This document shows positions 1 through 11,862 of a DNA stretch of 64,000 nucleotides, piece by piece. The notes beneath the pieces were generated by a model that saw only the letters and a program-made list of their open reading frames with translations, did not search any database and was not told the origin of the DNA. The translations under genes were made by a program, and so were the position numbers. Numbering within the stretch: the first letter of the stretch is position 1; every line of letters begins with the position of its first letter. Source of the stretch: Clostridiaceae bacterium Marseille-Q4143 (GTDB lineage: Bacteria > Bacillota > Clostridia > Lachnospirales > Lachnospiraceae); contig CP073693.1 of assembly GCA_018228645.1 (NCBI GenBank), positions 2,490,416 to 2,554,415 on the forward strand, written 5' to 3'.

Positions 1-2
1 TA

Positions 3-506
3 CAACATCATAAGCTTGAAAATGAAAAGGGTATTATTGAACAAAAAACGTATGTTAGTCAGCATAAGTTTGATAAAGAGTATGAAATAATTCAAGAGTT
101 AATGGAAAACGCTTTTGATTTTACGTATCTTTCTTGCGAAGTATATTGTGCTATTGGAGAATTAGATAAGTATGATATTAGTATTAATAAATACAAAAAA
201 GCATGTGATGATTTTACTTTATTTTATATGCGAAACTGTGCATTTATTCCATATGATTTAGCTGAACCTTTTGATTTATTTGTAAAGAAAATTAACGAAT
301 TTGCATCGGTAGCTAAAAGGCATAATCAACTGTTAATTAAGGTAATGAGAAAAAAATATACTTCAAATGATGAAGAAAAGAAGCTTCAAACATTTTTAGA
401 TACGATGAAAACAATTCATGATGAAATAAATAGTAAGTCTGATTATAGTCATGATAAGTTGGTTGAAATTACTAGAGAATATTACAGAAAACTCGAGATT
501 GTCTAA
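3..506 (+). CDS. hypothetical protein, 5' end outside the window
   Basis: The reading frame is open from the first bases of the window to a TAA at 504-506, so the visible 167 residues are the C-terminal part of a longer protein. An internal ATG at 102 is possible but has no clear ribosome binding site. The sequence is charged, lysine- and glutamate-rich and probably helical, with no membrane segment. I do not recognise a family. Its base composition is clearly more AT-rich than the conjugative genes that follow, which suggests separate origin or a cargo gene at the element's edge. Confidence 0.55.
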   Translation, partial: QHHKLENEKGIIEQKTYVSQHKFDKEYEIIQELMENAFDFTYLSCEVYCAIGELDKYDISINKYKKACDDFTLFYMRNCAFIPYDLAEPFDLFVKKINEFASVAKRHNQLLIKVMRKKYTSNDEEKKLQTFLDTMKTIHDEINSKSDYSHDKLVEITREYYRKLEIV

Positions 507-610
507 AGTAAAAGATAAAAATTTGAGATTAGATCTACACAAAAGCTAACGTTAAGTTTGTTAGACAGTATGGACATAATTAACCACAACTAAACAACAA
601 TCACAGCGTC

Positions 611-645
611 AGAGCGTATGGGAAAACCTGTACGCTCTCTTTTTT
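611..645 (+). terminator. intrinsic terminator
   Basis: An 8-bp stem (AGAGCGTA at 611-618, TACGCTCT at 631-638) is followed by a T-rich run to 645. It lies between the partial gene and the first conjugative gene, only 15 bases before the latter's ribosome binding site, so it may also act as an attenuator for that operon. Confidence 0.7.
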
Positions 646-667
646 ATCAAAATGGAGGGAAATTGAA

Positions 668-967
668 ATGAAAGAAACAAATACTACAACAGAAATAACA
701 GAGAAAATACAGGGAGAATCTGTGGCAAAAGACAATGAGACGAAGTCAGAAAAGTTTATACGCATTAGCGAATATCGCACAAATAAGGCGGTGGATGCCA
801 TTGGCAGGCTGGAAAATCTTTCTAACCGTGGAGCTTATGAATATACGCAGGAACAGGTGGATGCCATGTTTCTTGCACTAGAGAACAGGATTGCAGAAGT
901 TAAAGCAAAATTTGCATCAAAGAAAGGAACAGAAAGCAAGGCATTCAGCTTTGGTACAACAGAATAA
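668..967 (+). CDS. small conserved conjugative-element protein
   Basis: A 99-residue hydrophilic protein with no membrane segment or Cys motif, preceded by a good ribosome binding site (GGAGGG at 655-660). It sits directly upstream of the giant helicase gene, the position in which short accessory proteins of unknown function are commonly found in clostridial integrative elements. The central part is predicted to be helical. The function is unknown; only genomic context links it to conjugation. Confidence 0.65.
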   Translation: MKETNTTTEITEKIQGESVAKDNETKSEKFIRISEYRTNKAVDAIGRLENLSNRGAYEYTQEQVDAMFLALENRIAEVKAKFASKKGTESKAFSFGTTE

Positions 968-1040
968 TCAGTGTAAAAAGAGAAGGCAGCAATGTAGTAG
1001 ATATGGCTGTTTTGTTATATTTATGAAAGGAGATTTTGGC

Positions 1041-4000
1041 GTGAGAAAATATGATTTTATATCCACTCTAGCACAGGAAACTGCCAAAGAAGTAGTGAAA
1101 AACCGTGACGAGTGGATGAAGTATCTGACCACAGCGGCAAGGCTGTATAAGTACCCATTCCGGGAACAGCTTTTAATCTATTCACAAAGACCGGATGCAA
1201 CAGCGTGTGCCTCCATTGAGATATGGAATGAGCGGATGCACTGCTGGGTAAACAAAGGGGCAAAAGGTATCGCACTTTTGGACGAGGATGGTGCACATGG
1301 AAAGCGTCTGAAATATGTATTTGATGTTTCAGATGTCCATGCGGCAAGGAGAATCGGACGGTATCCGGAACTCTGGGAATTACATGAGGAACATAAGGAA
1401 GATGTAATTAAGCGTCTGGAGCAGACTTATGGTGCTACCGATGATAAGAAGCTGTTTGAAGAAAGACTTATGGAGATAGCTGAGAGGATTGCGGCAGATT
1501 ATTATGAGGAATTGCTGCCGGATCTGCAGTACATGATCGAGGACAGTTTCTTAGAGGGACTGGATGAACAGAATATTGGCATCCGTCTCAGGGAGACACT
1601 GGCAGACAGTATTTCTTTTACTTTATTATCAGCCTGCGGAGCGGATATGGAGGAGTACAAGTCGGAGTTTGCCTTTGATTTTATCCATGAATTTAATTCC
1701 ATGAACACCCTTGCGGTACTTGGAGATGCAGCCAATGAGTTTGCAAAACCGGTACTTTTAGAGATTGGAAGAACCATAAGGGCATATAACAGGAGCCACG
1801 AACAGGAACAAACAGAAAATTTAACGCAGAAAGGACTTGCAAATACTTCTGAAATAGACTACAATGCGTTAAAGCGTGAAAGCGAGAGCGGACATGAGGA
1901 ATATATTGACAACAACCAAAACAGCGTAGAAAGGGGCAATAGCGATGAATCTGACATACGAGAAGAACGGGGATTACCTGATCCCGACATTACAGGCGGA
2001 CATTCAGCCGGAGGGAACGGTAACGAAGTACGGAATGATGAGGGAGACTTATCTGAAGGAGAACCACAGGGGCGTGTACTCAGCGTTTCTTCTGAAAGGA
2101 ACATTGAAAGAACACCTGCTGACGATCCAGAAGCAGGCAGAGGAGAGAATGGAGAAGCTGACGAGCCAGATGGCGGCAACCGAGGGAGTGACCGAACAAC
2201 TCAAGGAAGCCGATCAGATGCTCTGGGTAGCGAAGATGAACAGCATTCGGAACCGAGCAGAGGAAGTGGTTCTGGGAGAACTGGTTTACAGTCTGTAACA
2301 GACACAGATGATCTTCTCCGGGGAGAAGCACCGGAACCCACCTTTACACAACTCAGCCTGTTTCCTTCTTTTGAGGAGCAGGTCGGAACAGTCGCAGCAG
2401 CGGAAGCAAGTATGAAATATACCATGCCCGCTGCTTTTTCTTTGCCACAGAATGAGCTTGAAAGCATTCTTCGCAGTGGCGGAGGAAAACAGCACAGCAG
2501 AAAGCGTATCTTTGCAAAGTACACAGAGGGCAGAAATGCCGAGCAGATGGTGGATTTTCTGAAAAATGAGTACGGACAGACCGGAAAAGGTTTTGAAATC
2601 AATGGAAATCCCGTATCAGTGTGGTTCGATGAGCATGGTATGAGTGTCGGCTATGGAACACAGGCAAGGGAAACGCCGATTGTCACGATGGATTGGGAAG
2701 ATGTGGAGAGCCATATCCGTTCCATGATCGAAAATGGTACTTATATGAGTGCCAGTGAAGCATTTCTTGTAGATACACAGGAGAGAAATCGTGTTGCCAA
2801 TCAGATCTATTTCTTCCTGCGAGATGGAATGGATGAAATGGCGGAGGAGCTTGGCTTAAAAGCAGGAAATTATCCGGAAAGTGAAGCAAAACTCATGGAG
2901 CTTCTTTCCACCCATGAGGGCAGGGAACAGCTTAAAAATGTCTTGGAGGATGCGGCAGAGCGACTTGCATCGGGTGAAGCCGAATTAAAATGGCGGCATG
3001 TGAAATCACCGGAATATCTGTTATCGGAGATAGCAGACCTTGACAGGGAGAGACTGGAATTTCCATTGCCGGATGCGGTGGAGGTAGCACAGGAAGATTT
3101 TATCACGCAGGATGAAATTGACTATGCACTTGGCAGAGGAAGCGGCTATGAGCATGGAGCTTTCCGCATTTATGAGTATTTCATGGAAGGACATGACCAG
3201 AAGGAAACAGTTGCCTTTCTGAAAAATGAATATGGCATTGGTGGTGGTTCCGGCGGACTGCCGGGCAATGATGATTCCCATAATGAACATGACGGAAAAG
3301 GTATCCGTCTGGAGAAAGGCAGTTATGGCAATCCGTATGCAAAAGTGCTTCTGAACTGGAATGTTGTGGAAAAACGGCTTAGGGAGCTGATCCATGAGGA
3401 TAAATATTTATCTCCACAGGGGAAAGAAAACTACAAGGCATACAAGGAAGAACAGGCAGAGAAAGCAAGACAGCGAGAGCTTTCCCGTCTGGAGCATGGA
3501 CAGCGACTTGAATGTAAGAAGGACATCGAAGCCTTGATTGCCGAGAAATTCAATGGTTTTGTGCTTCCGAGGAATACCGCAGATGAAATCATAGATAAAT
3601 ATGGCATTGACTGTGTGGAATTTGTTCTTGCAAATACCGTCACGCATTTTGATTATGATGGGCGGTTTTCGCAGAACAATAAGGAATGGGCAAAAGGCAT
3701 TGTTGCGGAAAATGAGTGGGAGAACAACGATCTGATTCTAAGCTCACATCCGGCAGTGCTGGACGGATTTACCAATCAGGCGAGAAGATATATCAATGTG
3801 ATTCGGGAAAAAGAAAAGGAAGCACAGCAAAAGATCACGATTGATGGATATGAGTGTGTTCTGGTTGATGAGTGGGGCAGTGAAAAAGAGAAATATCTGC
3901 TTGGAAATGACATTGAGGACAGCAGTTTTTATTATGCACAGGTCAATGGGAAATCCTTTGAATACGACCATAAGCCGGAGCGTAGCGAGGTAGAGGACGA

Positions 4001-7000
4001 TTATATCAATGCCATTGCAGAGGAAGATATTGACCGACACGAAGCAGAGGTGTTTTCAAGGTTTGAGGGGACGGATGGTATCGCAGAGCCGGATGAAACT
4101 GAGCCACAACAAGAATTTTCACAAGAGGAATCGCAGAAATTATTCTGGCATGTGGTACATGATGCTGATGATGAATATGGCAATCCGACACAGTGGAGTG
4201 CCACCTTATCAGAGGGAGTATTCCTTTGGATTGACAAGGAAGTGGACGGATATGCTATTTATGATACGGCAGACACCACCCGTCCGGCATTGGAGACATT
4301 TTCGACTTTGCAGGAAGCAATGGACTGGGGCAATGAGCTTGCAGAAAGTGGCAGGAAAGCAGAAGCGGAGTTTCCTGATGAAAAGGAACAGAATGTTGTT
4401 ACAGAACAGACTGAAGATGAACTGGACAGTATAGATACGCAGTTTGCCCGTGAGCGTCTGGAGAATGGAGAAGCAGACCGAAAGACAGAGGAAATGCTGT
4501 CACAGGTGCTTACCGGAGAATGGGAGCCGCTTACACCTTCGGCAGAGGAGAATAAGACTGTACAGGAAATAAATGTGGCTGCACCGGATAAAAGTAACGC
4601 TGTCAATTTCCATATCAGCGATGACCGATTGGGCGAAGGTTCTCCAAAAGAAAAATTCCAGAGAAATGTTGCGGCAATTAAGTTGTTGGAGCAGATTGAG
4701 GGCGAAAACCGTTATGCTACACCGGAAGAACAGCAGATTTTATCCCAGTATGTCGGCTGGGGTGGTCTTGCCGATGCGTTTGACGAGAGCAAATCAAACT
4801 GGTCAGCAGAATATCACCAGTTAAAGGAACTGTTATCGCCGGAGGAGTACCGCATGGCAAGGGAGAGTACCTTGAATGCCCATTATACAAGTCCGGTTAT
4901 TATCCGCCAGATGTATGAAACATTGGAGAAAATGGGATTTTCCAAAGGAAATGTACTGGAGCCTTCCATGGGTATCGGCAACTTTTTCGGTATGATGCCG
5001 GATTCCATGAAAGAGAGCAGGCTTTACGGAGTGGAGCTTGACAGCATTACCGGACGCATTGCAAAGCAGCTTTATCCGCAGGCAGATGTGCAGATCAAAG
5101 GCTTTGAAAAGACCGATTATCCGAATGATTTCTTTGATGTTGCAATCGGAAATGTGCCTTTTGGTCAGTATAAGGTGGCAGATAAGCAGTATGATAAAAA
5201 CAATTTCCTGATACACGATTATTTCTTTGCAAAGACGTTGGATAAAGTGCGTCCCGGTGGTGTGGTTGCTTTTATCACAAGCAAGGGAACCATGGACAAG
5301 GCAAGTCCGGAAGTCAGAAGATACCTTGCACAAAGAGCAGACCTGCTTGGTGCAGTCAGACTTCCGAACACCGCATTTAAGGCAAATGCAGGAACAGAAG
5401 TGACTTCGGATATTTTATTTTTCCAGAAGCGTGACCGCATGGTGGAGCGTGAGCCGGACTGGGTACATCTGGGAGAGGATGCAGATGGCATTGCAATGAA
5501 CGCTTACTTTGCAGAGCACCCGGAGCAGATCGTAGGAAAGATGGAAATGGTATCCGGTCCTTATGGCATGGAAAGCACCTGTAAGGCAGATGACAGCAGA
5601 CCTTTTGCGGAGCAGTTAGCAAAAGCACTTGAAAATATTACAGGACAGATTGATACGATTGATCTGGATGAGGAGCTTGCGGATGACATGAGCAGGCAGA
5701 GTATTCCGGCTGATCCGTCCGTTAAGAATTTCAGTTATACCGTAGTCGATAATGAGGTATATTACCGTGAAAACTCTGTCATGAAGCCGGTGGAAGTATC
5801 AGACACCGCAAAAGAACGTATCAAGGGAATGGTGGCAATCCGTAACTGTACACAGGAGCTGATTGATATGCAGCTTGAGGAATATTCAGATGCGGCAATC
5901 AAGGAAAAGCAGGCAGAGCTTAACAGCCTGTATGATAATTTCTCTAAGAAATATGGTCTGATCAATTCACAGACGAATAAGAGAGCCTTTAATCAGGATA
6001 GCAGTTATTGCCTGTTGTGTTCTTTGGAAAAACTTGATGATGAGGGCAATTTCAAAGGCAAAGCGGATATGTTTACGAAGCGTACCATTAAAAGGGCAGA
6101 GGTTGTCACAAGCGTGGATACTGCAAGTGAAGCGCTGGCAATATCTTTAGCAGAGAAAGCTAAAATTGACCTTGATTTTATGGGCGAGCTTACCGGAAAA
6201 GATAAGGATACACTTACTGAGGAGCTTCGTGGTGTCATTTTCCAGAATCCGCTTACGGATGTGTGGGAGACAGCAGACCAGTATCTAAGCGGTAATGTGC
6301 GTGAGAAACTTGCTATAGCAACAACTTATGCGGAAAATCACCCGGAATATGCTCCAAATGTGCAGGCTCTTACTCAGGTACAGCCGAGGGAGCTGGACGC
6401 ATCGGAGATTGAGGTACGTATTGGTGCCACATGGATTGAACCAAAGTATATCAATGATTTTATGCGTGACATCTTCCAGACACCGGAACATTTATTCCGC
6501 AGGGATACGATAGGTGTGCAGTTTTCGGGTGTAACCGGAGAGTGGAATGTAAAGGGCAAAAATGCGGACTATGGCAATACGCTTGTCAACATGACATACG
6601 GTACAAGCCGGGTAAATGCCTATAAGATACTGGAAGATTCCCTGAACCTCAAAGATACGAGAGTATATGACACCATTGAGGAGGATGGAAAGGAAAAGAG
6701 AGTCCTCAATAAAAAGGAAACCATGATTGCAAGCCAGAAGCAGGAAGCAATAAGGGAGGCATTTAAGGACTGGGTATTCCGTGATCCGGAACGCAGGCAG
6801 ACACTTGTGGCAAAATATAATGAGCTTTTCAATTCCACCAGACCAAGAGAATATGACGGTTCGCATCTGAAATTTCCGGGCATGACACCGGATATTGAAT
6901 TAAAGCCGCATCAGAAAAATGCGGTTGCCCATGTGCTGTATGGAGATAATACCCTGCTTGCGCATTGCGTCGGTGCCGGAAAGACCTTTGAAATGACAGC

Positions 7001-8507
7001 AGCGGCAATGGAAAGCAAGCGTCTGGGACTATGCCAGAAGTCATTATTTGTAGTGCCGAACCATTTGACCGAGCAGTGGGCAAGTGATTTCTTACGGTTA
7101 TATCCAGGAGCAAATATCCTTGCAGCAACGAAAAAGGATTTTGAACCTGCCAACCGTAAAAAGTTCTGTTCCCGTATTGCCACAGGCGATTATGATGCCG
7201 TTATCATCGGACATAGCCAGTTTGAAAAAATCCCATTATCGCAGGAGAGACAGGCAGCTACAATCGAAAGACAGATTGATGAGATCGAGCTTGCCATTGA
7301 ACAGGCGAAAAAAGATAATGGGGAGCGTTATACCATTAAGCAGATGGAAAAATCAAGAAAAGCATTGCAGGTGCGTCTTGATAAATTAAATGACCAGAGC
7401 CGGAAAGATAATGTCGTAACCTTTGAGCAGTTGGGGGTAGACAGGCTGTTTGTGGATGAGAGCCACAATTACAAGAACCTGTTCCTTTATACGAAAATGA
7501 GGAATGTGGCAGGTATCGCACAGACAGAAGCACAGAAGTCATCTGATATGTTTGCCAAGTGCCAGTATCTTGATGAGATCACAGGCGGAAAGGGTGTGAC
7601 CTTTGCGACCGGAACGCCAATTTCCAACAGCATGACGGAGCTTTACACGAATATGCGTTATCTTCAGTATGGAACGCTCCAAAAGCTGGGACTGGGACAT
7701 TTTGACGCATGGGCGGCTTCTTTTGGAGAAACACAGACAGCCATAGAGCTTGCACCGGAAGGAACCGGATACCGGGCAAAGACAAGATTTGCGAAGTTTT
7801 TCAATCTGCCGGAGCTGATTGCACTTTTCAAGGAGAGTGCGGACATTCAGACACCGGATATGTTAAAACTTCCTGTGCCGGAAGCAGAGTATGAAAATGT
7901 GGTATTAAAGCCGAGTGAATTTCAGAAAGAAATGGTGGCTTCTCTTGCGGAACGTGCTGAAGCAGTCCGGGACAGACAGGTGCAGCCTTACGAGGACAAT
8001 ATGCTAAAGATTACCAATGACGGAAGAAAGCTGGCACTTGACCAGAGGCTGCTCAACGATATGCTTCCGGATGAGGAAAATTCTAAAGCGGCAACCTGTG
8101 TGGAGAAAGCCTATGAGATATGGGAGAACACCAAAGAGCAGAAGTCGGCACAGTTGATTTTCTGTGATTTATCGACACCGAAGGGTGATGGCACTTTCAA
8201 TGTGTATGAGGATATAAAAAACAAGCTCATGGAAAAGGGAGTGCCGGAGCAGGAGATCGCATTTATCCATGATGCCAATACAGAACTTAGAAAAGCGGAG
8301 CTGTTTGCAAAAGTAAGAAGCGGACAGGTTCGTTTTTTATTAGGTTCCACAGCAAAAATGGGAGCCGGTACGAATGTGCAGGACAGACTGATTGCATTGC
8401 ATCATCTGGATGTGCCTTGGCGTCCTTCTGATGTAGGACGGATTTTGCGGACATTCAAAATAAAAAAGAATGTGGAGGTAACAGACAATGGCAAAGACAA
8501 TTTTTGA
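1041..8507 (+). pseudogene. giant conjugative-element helicase/methylase, 5' part, interrupted by insertion
   Basis: GTG at 1041 is chosen as the start because AAAGGAG lies 8 bases upstream and the protein then begins at the usual family N-terminus. Domains in order: ArdC-like N-terminal region (about residues 1-110); a long hydrophilic linker (about 290-470); repeated helical modules; an N6-methylase-like fold with a SAM loop ([11 protein letters not shown], about 1306) and NVPF in place of NPPY (about 1369); and an SNF2/DEAD-type helicase with Walker A GAGKT (about 1978), a DESH box (about 2139) and TGTPISNS. Homology stops after WRPSDVG, in helicase motif VI, at about 8438. The last 20 or so codons to the TGA at 8505-8507 come from an inserted element. 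The missing C-terminus resumes at about 19474. The role is probably in DNA processing during transfer. Confidence 0.88.
1945..2298 (+). CDS. TnpV-like protein encoded in an alternative frame inside the helicase gene
   Basis: This 117-residue frame lies wholly within the helicase gene, one frame over, opposite the helicase's low-complexity linker. It has an ATG with GAAAGGGG about 10 bases upstream and aligns along nearly its whole length with the TnpV protein at 8488: [12 protein letters not shown] against [12 protein letters not shown], then GVTEQLK against GITEQLK, and a matching C-terminal helix. That similarity is far beyond chance for a non-coding shadow frame. TnpV is a small transposon-encoded protein of unknown biochemical role known from Tn4451-type elements. 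Either this gene was captured and its other frame became linker, or it is a true overprinted gene. Confidence 0.7.
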   Translation: MNLTYEKNGDYLIPTLQADIQPEGTVTKYGMMRETYLKENHRGVYSAFLLKGTLKEHLLTIQKQAEERMEKLTSQMAATEGVTEQLKEADQMLWVAKMNSIRNRAEEVVLGELVYSL

Positions 8508-8862
8508 GGAAATGGGCGGCAAATACGAAAGGCAAGGCGATTATTTAATACCGTGCTTAACTGTACCCGCCGAAGAAGAACAGCCGATAGGCATCTGGGG
8601 ACAGCGGCATTTGGATTATCTGAAGCATCACTGCAAAGTTACATACACCAATCTTCTTACAAGCGGCAGACTTAACGCTTACCTTGCCGACATTGACAGA
8701 CAGGCACAGGAACGCTTTGAAAGGCTCATAGAGGGTATGAAACAGGCACAGGGCATAACGGAACAGCTAAAGGCAGAAAACGCCTTAGAATGGACAGGAT
8801 GCCTCAATAACATAAGGGCTTGTGCGAGGGAGATTGTGGAAAAGGAAATTATTTTTGCATAA
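8488..8862 (+). CDS. tnpV: transposon-encoded protein TnpV
   Basis: A 124-residue soluble protein with the family signature near its N-terminus ([12 protein letters not shown]) and a helical C-terminal half containing [14 protein letters not shown]. It is the first gene inside the left end of the nested element, with GGAGG 11 bases before the ATG. TnpV proteins accompany Tn4451-type elements, but their function is not established. Its start overlaps, out of frame, the last codons of the interrupted helicase frame. A homologue sits at 1945-2298. Confidence 0.85.
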   Translation: MAKTIFEEMGGKYERQGDYLIPCLTVPAEEEQPIGIWGQRHLDYLKHHCKVTYTNLLTSGRLNAYLADIDRQAQERFERLIEGMKQAQGITEQLKAENALEWTGCLNNIRACAREIVEKEIIFA

Positions 8863-8873
8863 ACAGATGATTA

Positions 8874-8901
8874 GTGGCAGGGGGAAATCCTGCCGCTTTT
8901 T
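8874..8901 (+). terminator. intrinsic terminator after tnpV
   Basis: GTGGCAGG and CCTGCCGC pair around a short loop and run into TTTTT. It ends tnpV transcription immediately before the tet(O) promoter. Confidence 0.7.
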
Positions 8902-8919
8902 CTGCTTTAGTTTGTCAGC

Positions 8920-8948
8920 TTGACAAATAAAGGGTTAAGGAATATAAT
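8920..8948 (+). promoter_or_regulatory. tet(O) promoter
   Basis: A consensus-like sigma-A promoter: TTGACA at 8920-8925, a 17-base spacer and TATAAT at 8943-8948. It drives the leader peptide and tet(O). Confidence 0.85.
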
Positions 8949-8980
8949 TAGATTCAGTATTATACAAGGAGTTAATAAAT

Positions 8981-9004
8981 ATGCGGCAAGGTATTCTTAA
9001 ATAA
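8981..9004 (+). CDS. tet leader peptide
   Basis: A seven-residue reading frame (MRQGILK) with AAGGAG 9 bases upstream, starting about 30 bases after the -10 box. Short translated leaders of this kind precede ribosomal-protection tet genes of the tet(M) group, where ribosome movement on the leader controls read-through of downstream hairpins. Its coding sequence pairs with 9083-9093, consistent with such control. Confidence 0.6.
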   Translation: MRQGILK

Positions 9005-9191
9005 ACTGTCAATTTGATAGTGGGAACAAAAAGTAGCAGTCCCGTTTCACTTTTAATATGGGGCTTAGTTTTTTGTACCCAGTTTAAGAATACTTTTATC
9101 ATGTAATTTTATATGCCCGAAAACATATAAGTGTTTTGGGGCTATTGGAGTTATTTACCCAGTGATAGGAGTATTTATCACTGGGTATTTT
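8991..9191 (+). promoter_or_regulatory. tet(O) transcription attenuator
   Basis: GTATTCTTAAA (8991-9001), inside the leader peptide, is complementary to TTTAAGAATAC (9083-9093). Further on, ACCCAGTGATA (9157-9167) pairs with TATCACTGGGT (9176-9186) and is followed by ATTTTTAT, a terminator 38 bases before the tet(O) start. The arrangement matches the known attenuation leader of Tn916 tet(M). Tetracycline-stalled ribosomes are expected to favour read-through. Confidence 0.7.
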
Positions 9192-9228
9192 TATGCCCTT
9201 TTTTGGGTGTTGATAGGAGGAAAATCAC

Positions 9229-11148
9229 ATGAAAATAATTAACTTAGGCATTCTGGCTCACGTTGACGCAGGAAAGACAACATTAACGGAGAGTTTATTG
9301 TATACCAGTGGTGCAATTGCAGAACCAGGGAGCGTAGATAAAGGCACAACAAGGACAGATACAATGAATTTGGAGCGTCAAAGGGGAATCACTATCCAGA
9401 CAGCAGTGACATCTTTTCAGTGGGAGGATGTAAAAGTCAACATTATAGATACGCCAGGCCATATGGATTTTTTGGCGGAAGTATACCGTTCTTTATCCGT
9501 ATTAGACGGAGCAGTATTATTAGTTTCTGCAAAGGATGGCATACAGGCACAGACCCGTATACTGTTTCATGCACTACAGACAATGAAGATTCCGACAATT
9601 TTTTTCATCAATAAAATTGACCAAGAGGGGATTGATTTGCCAATGGTATATCAAGAAATGAAAGCAAAGCTTTCTTCGGAAATTATAGTGAAGCAAAAGG
9701 TTGGGCAGCATCCCCATATAAATGTAACGGACAATGACGATATGGAACAGTGGGATGCGGTAATTATGGGAAACGATGAACTATTAGAGAAATATATGTC
9801 AGGGAAACCGTTTAAAATGTCAGAACTGGAACAGGAAGAAAACAGGAGATTCCAAAACGGAACGTTATTTCCCGTTTATCACGGAAGTGCTAAAAACAAT
9901 CTGGGGATTCGGCAGCTTATAGAAGTGATTGCCAGTAAGTTTTATTCATCAACGCCTGAAGGTCAATCTGAACTATGCGGGCAGGTTTTTAAGATTGAAT
10001 ATTCAGAGAAAAGGCGGCGTTTTGTTTATGTGCGTATATATAGCGGAACATTGCATTTGAGGGATGTTATTAAAATATCTGAAAAAGAGAAAATAAAAAT
10101 CACAGAGATGTGTGTTCCGACAAACGGTGAATTATATTCATCCGATACAGCCTGCTCTGGTGATATTGTAATTTTACCAAATGATGTTTTGCAGCTAAAC
10201 AGTATTTTGGGGAACGAAATGCTGTTGCCGCAGAGAAAATTTATTGAAAATCCTCTCCCTATGCTCCAAACAACGATTGCAGTAAAGAAATCTGAACAGC
10301 GGGAAATATTGCTTGGGGCACTTACAGAAATTTCAGATGGCGACCCTCTTTTAAAATATTATGTGGATACTACAACGCATGAGATTATACTTTCTTTTTT
10401 GGGGAATGTGCAGATGGAAGTCATTTGTGCCATCCTTGAGGAAAAATACCATGTGGAGGCAGAAATAAAAGAGCCTACTGTTATATATATGGAAAGACCG
10501 CTTAGAAAAGCAGAATATACCATCCACATAGAAGTCCCGCCAAATCCTTTCTGGGCTTCTGTCGGGTTGTCCATAGAGCCGCTCCCTATTGGAAGCGGAG
10601 TGCAGTATGAAAGCAGAGTTTCACTTGGATATTTAAACCAATCGTTCCAAAATGCGGTTATGGAGGGGGTTCTTTATGGCTGCGAGCAGGGGCTGTATGG
10701 ATGGAAAGTGACAGACTGTAAAATCTGTTTTGAATATGGATTGTATTATAGTCCTGTAAGTACCCCCGCAGACTTTCGGCTGCTTTCCCCTATCGTATTG
10801 GAGCAGGCTTTAAAAAAAGCAGGGACAGAACTATTAGAGCCATATCTCCACTTTGAAATTTATGCACCGCAGGAATATCTCTCACGGGCGTATCATGATG
10901 CCCCAAGGTATTGTGCAGATATTGTAAGTACTCAGGTAAAGAATGACGAGGTCATTCTGAAAGGAGAAATCCCTGCCAGATGTATTCAAGAATACAGGAA
11001 CGATTTAACTTATTTCACAAATGGGCAGGGAGTCTGCTTGACAGAGTTAAAAGGATACCAGCCAGCTATTGGTAAATTTATTTGCCAACCCCGCCGCCCG
11101 AATAGCCGTATAGATAAGGTTCGGCATATGTTCCACAAGTTAGCTTAA
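9229..11148 (+). CDS. tet(O): tetracycline resistance ribosomal protection protein Tet(O)
   Basis: An EF-G-like GTPase of 639 residues, full length for the family. It displaces tetracycline from the 30S ribosome using GTP. Visible G-domain motifs are AHVDAGKTT (G1), RGIT (G2), DTPGH (G3) and NKID (G4), followed by the EF-G-like domains II to V and the family C-terminus [18 protein letters not shown]. By memory of family sequences it is closest to Tet(O), although a mosaic with Tet(32) or Tet(M) cannot be excluded without alignment. It has AGGAGG 8 bases before ATG and follows an attenuator leader. It is less GC-rich than the mobilization genes downstream, so the element is itself a mosaic. 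Confidence 0.9.
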   Translation: MKIINLGILAHVDAGKTTLTESLLYTSGAIAEPGSVDKGTTRTDTMNLERQRGITIQTAVTSFQWEDVKVNIIDTPGHMDFLAEVYRSLSVLDGAVLLVSAKDGIQAQTRILFHALQTMKIPTIFFINKIDQEGIDLPMVYQEMKAKLSSEIIVKQKVGQHPHINVTDNDDMEQWDAVIMGNDELLEKYMSGKPFKMSELEQEENRRFQNGTLFPVYHGSAKNNLGIRQLIEVIASKFYSSTPEGQSELCGQVFKIEYSEKRRRFVYVRIYSGTLHLRDVIKISEKEKIKITEMCVPTNGELYSSDTACSGDIVILPNDVLQLNSILGNEMLLPQRKFIENPLPMLQTTIAVKKSEQREILLGALTEISDGDPLLKYYVDTTTHEIILSFLGNVQMEVICAILEEKYHVEAEIKEPTVIYMERPLRKAEYTIHIEVPPNPFWASVGLSIEPLPIGSGVQYESRVSLGYLNQSFQNAVMEGVLYGCEQGLYGWKVTDCKICFEYGLYYSPVSTPADFRLLSPIVLEQALKKAGTELLEPYLHFEIYAPQEYLSRAYHDAPRYCADIVSTQVKNDEVILKGEIPARCIQEYRNDLTYFTNGQGVCLTELKGYQPAIGKFICQPRRPNSRIDKVRHMFHKLA

Positions 11149-11199
11149 CAGCTTGCAAAAGTCATATAAAATGAGATTTGAAAGGATTAGAGACTAATT

Positions 11200-11373
11200 A
11201 TGATGAAATGCGAATGGATATTGTGTCCTGTTTGTGGGAGCAAAACCCGTAATAAAATTAGGAAGGACACTGTTTTGGAGAATTATCCCCTTTATTGTCC
11301 AAAATGCAGACAAGAAAGCTTGATTAAAGTTGACAACTTGAAGATAACTGTCATCAAAGAGCCAGACGCTTAA
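11200..11373 (+). CDS. cysteine-rich KTR-type small protein
   Basis: A 57-residue protein with two CxxC knuckles (CPVCGSKTR and CPKCRQ), probably one zinc site; the residues KTR follow the first knuckle. It starts 51 bases after tet(O) and likely shares its transcript. Proteins of this type commonly follow tet genes in Tn916-like elements; the function is unknown. The start could be either of two adjacent ATG codons (11200 or 11203). Confidence 0.75.
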   Translation: MMKCEWILCPVCGSKTRNKIRKDTVLENYPLYCPKCRQESLIKVDNLKITVIKEPDA

Positions 11374-11379
11374 GACGCA

Positions 11380-11425
11380 GAGCCGATGAAATTGTGGAAC
11401 AATTCACGAATCATCGGCTCTTTTT
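11380..11425 (+). terminator. intrinsic terminator of the tet(O) unit
   Basis: The 10-bp stem GAGCCGATGA (11380-11389) and TCATCGGCTC (11411-11420) is followed by TTTTT. The loop can form a further small hairpin. Confidence 0.8.
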
Positions 11426-11862
11426 GTTTCGTATTTGAAAGAACAAACTCACCAAATAAAAAAAACGATATTCGGGTGGGTTATTTTGTTATACCCTAAA
11501 TTACCCTCTGAATTTGTTTTTAAATTTGGAGGGATTTTTTTATGTTCTTTTTTCGGGCGGTTATTCATCTGCTCATACGAAGTAAAATTTATCAATACAT
11601 AGCATATCAGAGAATGGCAGGAAACCAGTTAAAAAAATTTCTGCCAGTGCAGCGGTACTTCTCACCTTGAAAGTGGAAGTACAATCTCCATACAACAGAA
11701 TTTGTATTTCCCATAACCGTGAAGGTCACAGAGCCTTTGCGGTTTTTCTTTTGTCGTTTTTTGTTGGAAAGTGCCGCAGGGCTGTTTCTGGTGTGCGTTG
11801 CCGCTCCCCGCCTCTCCATCTGGATTTTTACATTTCAAAAATTCAGATTGGAGGTATTAGCG
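11426..11862 (+). other. intergenic region with terminator-like hairpins
   Basis: No convincing gene. CCCTCTGAATTT (11504-11515) and AAATTTGGAGGG (11522-11533) pair with two non-Watson-Crick positions and run into seven T residues, a likely terminator. A second hairpin (GTACTTC near 11655, GAAGTAC near 11682) has no T tract. A long open frame upstream of 11863 is in phase with the next gene but lacks a ribosome binding site. Confidence 0.5.

Noticed and set aside
891..1040. Longer start for the helicase gene
   Set aside because: This would overlap the upstream small gene; GTG 1041 has an ideal binding site and the family N-terminus.
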